Shown: positions 1-3,931 of the stretch, one piece after another
Layout of the letters: the number at the start of each line of letters is the position of its first letter
Numbering within the stretch: the stretch's first letter is position 1
Source of the DNA: Candidatus Woesearchaeota archaeon
GTDB taxonomy: Archaea; Nanobdellota; Nanobdellia; Woesearchaeales; ARS49
Reading direction: 5' to 3'
Assembly: GCA_019323135.1 (NCBI GenBank)
Contig: JAHWHT010000059.1
Span: 1-6,592, forward strand
Length of the DNA stretch: 6,592 bases
Notes under the pieces: model-generated
Seen by the model: only the letters and a program-made list of their open reading frames with translations
What the model was told of the DNA's origin: nothing
Databases searched by the model: none
Program-made: the position numbers and the translations under genes

Positions 1-55
1 ATAGTTCTAATAATTAATAGGAGATTTATAAAGATTGTGGTTTGGGGGCGATAAA

Positions 56-66
56 TTAATATATAT
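56..66 (+). promoter_or_regulatory. Probable TATA box of the SemiSWEET gene
   Basis: TTAATATATAT lies 29 bases before the ATG at 85. In archaea the TATA box is centred roughly 26 bases before the transcript start, so transcription would begin at or within a few bases of the ATG. No GGTG or GGAGG site precedes the ATG, which fits a leaderless mRNA. The downstream nuclease-like gene shows the same arrangement. Confidence 0.55.
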
Positions 67-84
67 GTTAGTTAAATTTCATAT

Positions 85-342
85 ATGGCATTTTTAGCTG
101 TACTTGCGACGATATTTGGAATGGCAATGAGTTTTGGGTATTTTACGCAGACATATAAAATAATACAAAGAAAAAGCGCCAGTGATGTTTCTTTACTAAC
201 ATACCTTATCTTTGGGTCTGGCGTGACTGTCTGGCTAATCTATGGTATTTCAATAAAAGACCTGCCAATCATTGTATCAAATATAGTTGCGATTATTGGT
301 GCAGCATCTGTTATTATTGCTTATGTTGTTTATAGGCATTGA
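85..342 (+). CDS. SemiSWEET-family sugar transporter (MtN3/PQ-loop half-transporter)
   Basis: This is an 85-residue protein of three hydrophobic helices (about 2-22, 37-55 and 61-83), the full length of a SemiSWEET. These are half-size sugar facilitators that work as homodimers in the cytoplasmic membrane. Family hallmarks visible are the charged loop KIIQRKSASDVSL after helix 1, the WLIYG segment in helix 2 (W50), and DLPIIVSN leading into helix 3 (N66). The Trp and Asn match, in identity and 16-residue spacing, the residues known to line the sugar pocket in characterised SemiSWEETs. The usual Pro-Gln of the PQ-loop is Thr-Gln here (T21-Q22), so the hinge proline is missing. The start is the only ATG near the TATA box and yields the standard N-terminus. 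The gene stands alone on the + strand. The substrate cannot be read from sequence. Confidence 0.9.
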   Translation: MAFLAVLATIFGMAMSFGYFTQTYKIIQRKSASDVSLLTYLIFGSGVTVWLIYGISIKDLPIIVSNIVAIIGAASVIIAYVVYRH

Positions 343-420
343 ACAGAATTGCAATTATGCGACGAGACCATGCAAAATATAATTGAATTTGCGTTTTTGA
401 ATTCTTGTCTAATAGATATC

Positions 421-428
421 TTAATATA
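421..428 (+). promoter_or_regulatory. Probable TATA box of the nuclease-like gene
   Basis: TTAATATA begins 31 bases before the ATG at 452, the same motif and nearly the same distance as ahead of the SemiSWEET gene. The intervening sequence is AT-rich with no Shine-Dalgarno site, so a leaderless transcript is likely. Confidence 0.5.
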
Positions 429-451
429 GTAATAAATTGTTTTAAACATAT

Positions 452-907
452 ATGAATAAAAGATATAGTTGGGCGGTTGGGAGAAAAGCTGAGACTTTAG
501 TTCATGATATGATGAAAGAACTGGGGTTTAAAGTAGTCCAATTTGGTTATGAATATCTTTTACCAGACTTTGCAAACAAAAAGAATCTATTAAAGGGGCC
601 TGCAGGTAAAGTAATAAGAAGTCAACCTGATTTCGTGATAGTAGACCCTAAAGATAATCATGCATATTTTATTGAAGTTAAATATAGAAAAGACGGAGAA
701 ATTAGTGAAAAATCAATAGGAGATTATCCTGAAAATTACATTGTTCTTGTTTCTCCCAAGGGTTTACGTATAGCAAAATGGGAGTATATGGTTAAAAACA
801 AAGAGAAATATTGTTTTAAACTTCTTACCGAAATTGGTCCTTTTAAAGATAAAGATAAAACAACTATTATGAAATATGTAGAACTGGCTAAAAAATCTTT
901 TTACTAA
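452..907 (+). CDS. PD-(D/E)XK nuclease-like protein, function unknown
   Basis: I do not recognise a named family, but this 151-residue protein carries the layout of the restriction-endonuclease-like fold. It has an N-terminal helix with a conserved-type glutamate (GRKAETLVHDMM, E14), then QPDFVIVD (P59-D60) and, after a short hairpin, YFIEVKYRK giving E75-x-K77. E14, D60, E75 and K77 are what a metal-dependent PD-(D/E)XK active site needs. The last 70 residues are lysine-rich with a beta-strand (ENYIVLVSP) and a C-terminal helix. There is no signal peptide or membrane segment, so it should be cytoplasmic. It stands alone, with no methyltransferase or other restriction partner in view, and converges on thpR 35 bases downstream. 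A Holliday-junction resolvase-like, DNA-repair or RNA-acting nuclease are all possible; catalytic activity is inferred from motifs only. Confidence 0.7.
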   Translation: MNKRYSWAVGRKAETLVHDMMKELGFKVVQFGYEYLLPDFANKKNLLKGPAGKVIRSQPDFVIVDPKDNHAYFIEVKYRKDGEISEKSIGDYPENYIVLVSPKGLRIAKWEYMVKNKEKYCFKLLTEIGPFKDKDKTTIMKYVELAKKSFY

Positions 908-942
908 ATATTAAAGAAGCTCCAAAAACTTACTGAATAATC

Positions 943-1485
943 CTACTTCTCCTGCGGTTTCAGAGCAAACTCTGCAATGACTTCGTGAACAGGGCCTTCT
1001 GAAGTTAGTGTGCTTTTGATTAGTTTGAATGAATTAACTGGGAATTCTAGTTCTTTTATTGGGATTTTCTTGAGTTGTTGTGTGAATTCTGCTTTGTCTT
1101 TGATGGACTTAACTCTTGCTAGGGTTAAGTGCGGGTGGAATCGAGTGTCTTTAGGTAATAGGTCTGACAGATTAGATTCTATCTCTTGCTGGAGTGCGAT
1201 AATTGTGTCTTTTGGCTCAATGCCAATCCAGACAACGCGGATTAGTTTTTCGTCAGGAAAAACACCTAGAATGCTTGTTTTGGCAGTGAATTTAGTGAAG
1301 TCAACATTAGTTAAAGCTGCTTTTATCTTGTCAACTTTATCCTCATCAACATCACCAAGAAATTTCAAAGTTAAGTGGAATTCGTTTACAATATTTAGTT
1401 CAGAATTTTTGGGCAATAACCGTTGAAGGTCTAATAAATAATTCTTTACTTCTTCAGAAACATCAAATGCGATAAATAGTCTCAT
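943..1485 (-). CDS. thpR: RNA 2',3'-cyclic phosphodiesterase (2'-5' RNA ligase family)
   Basis: This 180-residue protein is a full-length member of the 2H phosphoesterase superfamily. The family hydrolyses RNA 2',3'-cyclic phosphates to 2'-phosphates and in vitro can join tRNA halves through 2'-5' bonds. The opening MRLFIAFDVSEEVKNYL is the classic family start. The two catalytic HxTx motifs are intact: H37-L-T-L followed by KFLGDV, and H119-L-T-L followed by ARVKS. The two lobes are therefore both complete. It is cytoplasmic. It is the last gene of the - strand series, 28 bases after the TRAM gene. No Shine-Dalgarno site precedes its ATG; the gap instead holds two oligo-T runs, so it is probably expressed weakly by read-through or from an unrecognised leaderless promoter. 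The biological substrate of archaeal ThpR is not settled. Confidence 0.95.
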   Translation of the reverse strand: MRLFIAFDVSEEVKNYLLDLQRLLPKNSELNIVNEFHLTLKFLGDVDEDKVDKIKAALTNVDFTKFTAKTSILGVFPDEKLIRVVWIGIEPKDTIIALQQEIESNLSDLLPKDTRFHPHLTLARVKSIKDKAEFTQQLKKIPIKELEFPVNSFKLIKSTLTSEGPVHEVIAEFALKPQEK

Positions 1486-1488
1486 TGT

Positions 1489-1505
1489 AAAAAAGATAAA
1501 AAAAA
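1489..1505 (-). terminator. Oligo-T archaeal terminator after the TRAM gene
   Basis: On the - strand two T runs, T8 then T6 separated by ATC, follow the TRAM stop codon within about 10 bases. Oligo-U stretches without a hairpin are the usual archaeal intrinsic terminator. They end right at the thpR start codon, so they must be leaky if thpR is co-transcribed. Confidence 0.5.
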
Positions 1506-1513
1506 TAAATGCC

Positions 1514-1957
1514 TTATTCTTTAGGCGGTTCTGGAGCTTCTATATCTTCTGCAGGAGCTTCTGGTTCTTCTACAGGAGCTTCCTCTACTTCTTCAGTAAC
1601 CTCTTCTGTAACTTCTTCACCAAAGTCCTCTGTATCTTCTGCAGATGGTTCTGGTTCAGGCTCAGGTTCTGGTTCTGCAACAGGCGCAGCTTCTTGCGCT
1701 TCTGCAGGAGTTGATTCAGCACCTTCTCCAACTACTTCTGCAAATCCAACTTTTCTCAGAACACGCGTAACTTTGACTTTTACACGATCCCCTTCTTTGA
1801 CACCAGGTATGAACAAAACAAATCCGTCCTTCCTAGCAATACCATCGCCTTTTTCGCCGACAGCCTCTATCACAACTTCTAATACTTCGCCTTGACTAAC
1901 AGGCGGTTTTGGTCCTCCAAAATCATTCCGAGAACCGGATCCATAGCTTCTTTCCAT
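1514..1957 (-). CDS. TRAM-domain RNA-binding protein with long acidic tail
   Basis: Residues about 20-77 form a complete TRAM domain, a small beta-barrel that binds RNA. Its hallmarks are GEVLEVVIEAVGEKGDGIA, GFVLFIPG and EGDRVKVKVTRVLRKVGFAEVV. In archaea, stand-alone TRAM proteins act as RNA chaperones, with cold-shock-like roles shown in some methanogens. The first 19 residues are a flexible Gly/Ser/Arg-rich leader. The last 70 residues (78-147) are low complexity, with about 29 acidic residues and a single lysine, and include a run of five Glu-Pro pairs (95-104) and EEVTEEVTEEVEE. Such a tail is much longer than in the short archaeal TRAM proteins I know of; it might compete with RNA for the basic domain or bind a partner. 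The start is fixed by an AGGTGA site 8 bases upstream. The gene has its own promoter and lies downstream of radA. Confidence 0.9.
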   Translation of the reverse strand: MERSYGSGSRNDFGGPKPPVSQGEVLEVVIEAVGEKGDGIARKDGFVLFIPGVKEGDRVKVKVTRVLRKVGFAEVVGEGAESTPAEAQEAAPVAEPEPEPEPEPSAEDTEDFGEEVTEEVTEEVEEAPVEEPEAPAEDIEAPEPPKE

Positions 1958-1965
1958 ATTTCATT

Positions 1966-1971
1966 TCACCT
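1966..1971 (-). promoter_or_regulatory. Shine-Dalgarno site of the TRAM gene
   Basis: AGGTGA on the - strand ends 8 bases before the ATG at 1957 and complements the archaeal 16S 3' end. It decides this start codon. Confidence 0.8.
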
Positions 1972-1988
1972 AATATATTTACCTAATC

Positions 1989-2004
1989 TTGTGCACTAGC
2001 ACAA
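1989..2004 (-). promoter_or_regulatory. Inverted repeat at the TRAM transcript start (operator or 5' hairpin)
   Basis: TTGTGC and GCACAA form perfect 6-base arms around a 4-base centre. The predicted TATA box at 2027-2035 places the transcript start near 2005, so the repeat occupies the first bases of the leader. It could be a repressor site on DNA or a hairpin capping the 5' end of the mRNA. The remaining leader to the ATG is about 30 bases. Confidence 0.45.
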
Positions 2005-2026
2005 TAGACTCAGAAATAACAATTGC

Positions 2027-2035
2027 ATATATAAA
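2027..2035 (-). promoter_or_regulatory. TATA box of the TRAM gene
   Basis: TTTATATAT on the - strand, about 26 bases before the inverted repeat and 70 bases before the ATG, matches the archaeal TATA box. It gives an untranslated leader of roughly 45-50 bases, long for this window. Confidence 0.6.
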
Positions 2036-2045
2036 TTTTGTGTAG

Positions 2046-2064
2046 AAAAAGAGAAATAAAAAAA
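2046..2064 (-). terminator. Oligo-T terminator after radA
   Basis: A T7 run starts directly after the radA stop codon and is followed by ATTTCTC and T5. There is no hairpin, as usual for archaeal intrinsic termination. It separates radA from the independently promoted TRAM gene. Confidence 0.55.
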
Positions 2065-3102
2065 TTAGGCATCTTTTATGCCGTTTTCCAGAATCATGAA
2101 CGCTGCTTCATCTTCTGCCAGATTAGGGGCATCAATCATCTTTGCAACTCTTGAGCCTTTTTTGCCTCTCCTCAAATAAATTCTGTAAGTCGAGTTATGG
2201 CCAACAACATGCCCGCCAATAGCCTGAGTAGGGTCACCAAAAAACATATCTGGCTTTGACATGACCTGGTTAGTTACATAAACTGCAACATTGTGCCGAT
2301 CTGCAAGACGAATCAAGGTGTGCATGTGCTTGTTGAGCTTTTGCTGTCTTTCTGCAAGAGTTCCTCTGCCAATAAACTCTGCCCTAAAATGAGATGTCAG
2401 AGAATCTACAATCACCAGCTTGACATTCATGCCCTTGTTCTTAATTAAGTCTGCAACCTTCTCTGCAAGAAGCATTTGATGATCTGTGTTAAGTGCGCGT
2501 GCAACCTTTATGTTCTTTAGAAAATCCTGCGGATCTGCATCTGGATTAATACCTTTGACCATTTGAACAATACGCTCTGGCCTAAAAGTACCTTCTGTGT
2601 CAATAAAAACTACAACACCATCTGCACCGCCTTTTTCAACAGGAAGCATGCATCTAGCTGCAAGAACATGGGCAAGCTGACTCTTTCCAGAACCATACTG
2701 ACCAAAAGCTTCTGTAATAGCGCCAGATTCAATACCCCCGCCGCATAATTTGTCTAACGCTTTGCTGCCTGTTGTTATTTTTATTATGCTCTCTCTTTTT
2801 TGAAGCAGATATTCTCCGCTCTCAAAATTCATCTCAAGATTGGCCCTAGCAATAGCAATCACTTTTTTAGCAGTTGCCTCAGACATATCTGCTGCCCCAA
2901 CAAGTTCACCAGGCGTGGCTACAGCAAGACTCATTAAATCAGTATATCCTGCATTGTTTAGTTTTTCAATTGTTGCCGGACCTACGCCAGGAAGTTGATC
3001 TAAAGTCTGTACTTTTTTTTCAGCGATGACTGATTCTTTTTCAACTAAGAGGGGTTGTTCTAATTCTTGTTCCATATTATCACCTTTTTGTTTTTTTGCC
3101 AT
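2065..3102 (-). CDS. radA: DNA repair and recombination protein RadA
   Basis: This 345-residue protein is the archaeal RecA/Rad51 recombinase, the ATP-dependent strand-exchange protein that forms filaments on single-stranded DNA. An N-terminal helix-hairpin-helix domain (about 30-90, with LPGVGPATIEKL) binds DNA. The polymerisation segment follows (F93-E-S-G96, the FxxG form also found in other archaea). The ATPase core has Walker A GQYGSGKS (134-141), the catalytic glutamate in FIDTEGTF (E170), Walker B LVIVD (229-233) with DSLTSHFRAEF, the GRGTLAERQQKL segment, and L2 around NQVMSKPDMFFGDPTQAIGGH. It is complete and has no intein. Walker A carries Gln-Tyr where GEF is more common, a mild change. 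The ATG at 3102 has a perfect AAGGAGGT site; a second in-frame ATG at 3075 (Met10) has its own AGGTGAT site and would give 336 residues, losing no domain. No room exists for a TATA box between the stop of the preceding small gene and the ribosome site, so radA is probably transcribed with it. Confidence 0.98.
   Translation of the reverse strand: MAKKQKGDNMEQELEQPLLVEKESVIAEKKVQTLDQLPGVGPATIEKLNNAGYTDLMSLAVATPGELVGAADMSEATAKKVIAIARANLEMNFESGEYLLQKRESIIKITTGSKALDKLCGGGIESGAITEAFGQYGSGKSQLAHVLAARCMLPVEKGGADGVVVFIDTEGTFRPERIVQMVKGINPDADPQDFLKNIKVARALNTDHQMLLAEKVADLIKNKGMNVKLVIVDSLTSHFRAEFIGRGTLAERQQKLNKHMHTLIRLADRHNVAVYVTNQVMSKPDMFFGDPTQAIGGHVVGHNSTYRIYLRRGKKGSRVAKMIDAPNLAEDEAAFMILENGIKDA
3079..3085 (-). 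promoter_or_regulatory. Internal Shine-Dalgarno for a second radA start
   Basis: AGGTGAT, inside radA codons 6-8, ends 3 bases before the in-frame ATG at 3075. The spacing is short but usable, so a 336-residue form could be initiated here. Confidence 0.4.
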
Positions 3103-3106
3103 ATTT

Positions 3107-3114
3107 ACCTCCTT
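3107..3114 (-). promoter_or_regulatory. radA: Strong Shine-Dalgarno of radA
   Basis: AAGGAGGT is the longest anti-16S match in the window and ends 4 bases before the ATG at 3102. It supports the long start. Confidence 0.85.
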
Positions 3115-3121
3115 AAAAAAT

Positions 3122-3146
3122 TAAAAAAAGAGGCTTAAGCCTCTTT
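3122..3146 (-). terminator. Hairpin plus oligo-T between the small gene and radA
   Basis: Positions 3127-3146 are a perfect 20-base palindrome. As RNA it gives an 8-bp stem AAAGAGGC/GCCUCUUU with a UUAA tetraloop, and the loop contains the UAA stop codon of the preceding small gene. A T run (T7, AA, T6) follows at once, then the radA ribosome site. This resembles a bacterial-type intrinsic terminator. Because radA has no evident promoter of its own, it may act as a partial terminator, a processing site or a 3' stabiliser. Confidence 0.6.
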
Positions 3147-3365
3147 AAGTGACAAGTGCTCGAAAGCCTTGCCGATTACAACCAAAGCTTTTGGTAGGTC
3201 ATTGACGTTCAAATGGCTCGTAGATTTCCACTCGCCCTTAGCGTCTTTATAACCTTTTTCAAAGGAAACAGAGTTGAAATCATTTCCTTCCTTGCTTTGA
3301 TTTTTCCAGACAGTCGCACTGATTGCTCCTGCTCTGAATTTTTTTTCTGGCATATTTTTTTCCAT
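3135..3365 (-). CDS. Small conserved protein, second paralog (possible ssDNA-binding accessory)
   Basis: The 76-residue product begins MEKNMPEKKFRAG and is about half identical by eye to the neighbouring 3524-3793 product. Shared landmarks are PEKK, AG-A-SATVWKN, YKD, WK-x-x-S, DLPKA and KA-x-E-x-L. I recognise the pattern as a small conserved archaeal protein but cannot name a family or a proven function. The layout of short beta-strands with aromatic and basic residues, then a helix, would suit an OB-like nucleic-acid binder; this is inference from pattern and from its position between rpa and radA. The ATG at 3365 was chosen because AGGTGG ends 5 bases upstream and because homology to the paralog begins there. 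The same frame stays open 54 codons further upstream to 3527, but that extension is unlike the paralog. It lacks the acidic C-terminus of the first copy. Confidence 0.8.
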   Translation of the reverse strand: MEKNMPEKKFRAGAISATVWKNQSKEGNDFNSVSFEKGYKDAKGEWKSTSHLNVNDLPKALVVIGKAFEHLSLKEA

Positions 3366-3407
3366 GCAAACCACCTTTTTTGTTTGTAACAAACAGGTGG
3401 AATGCAT
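3364..3407 (-). promoter_or_regulatory. Hairpin sequestering the RBS and start of the second small gene
   Basis: On the - strand the Shine-Dalgarno GGTGG (3371-3375) is perfectly complementary to CCACC (3396-3400). Between them lie TGTTTGT and ACAAACA (3381-3395) with a one-base centre, plus an A5 bulge. Outside, after a 2x2 U-U internal loop, AUGCA (3403-3407) pairs with UGCAU (3364-3368), which includes the A and U of the start codon. The whole forms one hairpin that hides both translation signals. This needs a transcript starting upstream of 3407; if transcription starts near 3385 the same repeat would instead be a DNA operator. Confidence 0.6.
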
Positions 3408-3418
3408 TTTAAAAATGC
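3404..3418 (-). promoter_or_regulatory. Palindrome with a possible TATA box for the second small gene and radA
   Basis: GCATTTT and AAAATGC flank a single base. On the - strand the centre reads TTTTTAAAA, usable as an archaeal TATA box. Transcription would then start near 3385, giving a leader of about 20 bases with the GGTGG ribosome site. As RNA it would be a weak hairpin whose 3' arm overlaps the outer arm of the sequestering hairpin, so the two are mutually exclusive. Confidence 0.4.
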
Positions 3419-3426
3419 CTTTTGGG

Positions 3427-3526
3427 TGTTTTTCCGAAAAACAATGTACTGCAAAAGGAAATGTTTCGATAACTGCAGGTGCAGTGCGGCAATAATCGAA
3501 ATATCCTTCCTGTGATTCGGAAATCA
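3427..3526 (-). other. Spacer rich in perfect inverted repeats
   Basis: Three more inverted repeats fill the rest of the spacer between the two small genes. They are TGATT/AATCA around a 4-base loop (3513-3526, overlapping the stop codon of the first gene); a nested pair ATCGAAA/TTTCGAT (3495-3501 with 3464-3470) enclosing ACTGCA/TGCAGT (3472-3485); and TGTTTTTC/GAAAAACA with a one-base centre (3427-3443). Together with the two elements nearer the gene, this makes a leader of consecutive stem-loops. No known riboswitch or RNA family is recognised. Confidence 0.55.
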
Positions 3527-3793
3527 TACCACTAATTCCTCTTCTATCACGCCTTCTTCAACAGAGTTCATTGTAAGATACTCATATGCCTTGCTAAGAA
3601 CCAAAGCAGCTTTGGGTAGATCGCCAGGTCTTAAAGAAGAAGAGTTCTTCCAATTATTATCTTTGTCTTTATACGCCCGCGAGAGCGATATTGTGTGAAA
3701 AGCAAAACTTTTACCATTTTTTTGCCCTTCATTTTTCCAGACAGTTGCGCTTACAGCTCCTGCCTTGTATTTTTTTTCAGGTTTGTTTACCAT
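3524..3793 (-). CDS. Small conserved protein, first paralog, with acidic C-terminus (possible ssDNA-binding accessory)
   Basis: The 89-residue product begins MVNKPEKKYKAGAVSATVWKN and carries the same landmarks as the 3135-3365 product: SATVWKN, YKD-x-x-x-x-WK, DLPKA and KAYEYL. It adds a tail of Glu residues ending in the hydrophobic ELVV. An acidic tip closed by hydrophobic residues recalls the partner-binding tail of bacterial SSB, but this is analogy only. The ATG at 3793 was chosen because GAGGTGA ends 5 bases upstream and it aligns with the paralog start. An in-frame ATG at 3817 would add eight residues and has a more distant GGAG. The gene has its own TATA box and leader, follows the YdjM-type gene, and is followed by its paralog and radA. 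The order rpa, hydrolase, two paralogs, radA suggests a job in recombination or ssDNA handling. The family name is unknown to me. Confidence 0.8.
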   Translation of the reverse strand: MVNKPEKKYKAGAVSATVWKNEGQKNGKSFAFHTISLSRAYKDKDNNWKNSSSLRPGDLPKAALVLSKAYEYLTMNSVEEGVIEEELVV

Positions 3794-3798
3794 TTGTT

Positions 3799-3805
3799 TC
3801 ACCTC
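3799..3805 (-). promoter_or_regulatory. Shine-Dalgarno of the first small gene
   Basis: GAGGTGA ends 5 bases before the ATG at 3793 and favours it over the ATG at 3817. A CTCTTG at 3851-3856 in the leader is complementary to CAAGAG (3803-3808), whose GAG belongs to this site, so occlusion is possible. Confidence 0.75.
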
Positions 3806-3893
3806 TTGCTTTCGCATCTTGTTTCAATCTCCTGGCAAAAGGGGGTGGGCCAAGAGACGAGGTTTTGCGATAAGAATAAGGGAGTTAAAATTG

Positions 3894-3901
3894 TTTAAAT
3901 A
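3894..3901 (-). promoter_or_regulatory. TATA box of the first small gene
   Basis: TATTTAAA on the - strand lies about 100 bases before the ATG at 3793. It predicts a transcript start near 3870 and a leader of about 75 bases. The leader is C-rich for this region (CCCACCCCC) and includes GCAAAA/TTTTGC arms (3863-3868 with 3835-3840). Confidence 0.5.
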
Positions 3902-3914
3902 CGCTACGAGAAGA

Positions 3915-3930
3915 TGTCCAGTGTCCAGTG
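3915..3930. repeat. Short tandem repeat of TGTCCAG
   Basis: TGTCCAG occurs twice in tandem followed by TG, just beyond the stop codon of the YdjM-type gene and upstream of the TATA box of the next gene. With only 2.3 copies it may be chance, or a site for a regulator. Confidence 0.5.
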
Positions 3931-3931
3931 A

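Noticed and set aside
343..451. Terminator hairpin or small gene in the gap between the two + strand genes
   Set aside because: Only a T5 run and short AT-rich palindromes are present, too weak to call; the gap holds the promoter of the nuclease-like gene and nothing else visible.
908..942. Bidirectional terminator between the convergent nuclease-like gene and thpR
   Set aside because: The 35-base gap has a single A5/T5 run and no convincing hairpin.
1010..1426. Open frame on the + strand opposite thpR
   Set aside because: It lies wholly inside thpR, which has intact HxTx motifs, and shows no domain or ribosome site of its own.
1509..1895. Ser/Gly-rich open frame on the + strand
   Set aside because: It is the antisense shadow of the Glu/Pro-rich tail of the TRAM gene; its low-complexity composition follows from the opposite strand.
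2815..2830. FxxG instead of FxxA in the RadA polymerisation motif
   Set aside because: The glycine form also occurs in methanogen and haloarchaeal RadA, so it is not an oddity.
3135..3527. A 130-residue version of the second small paralog
   Set aside because: The strong ribosome site and the homology to the neighbouring paralog both begin at 3365. The upstream 54 codons overlap dense inverted repeats and have no similarity to the paralog. The open frame itself is kept as a finding.
3818..3931. Possible tRNA or small RNA gene in the gap before the first small paralog
   Set aside because: No cloverleaf, T-arm or CCA-adjacent features could be found; the gap is better explained by a TATA box and leader.
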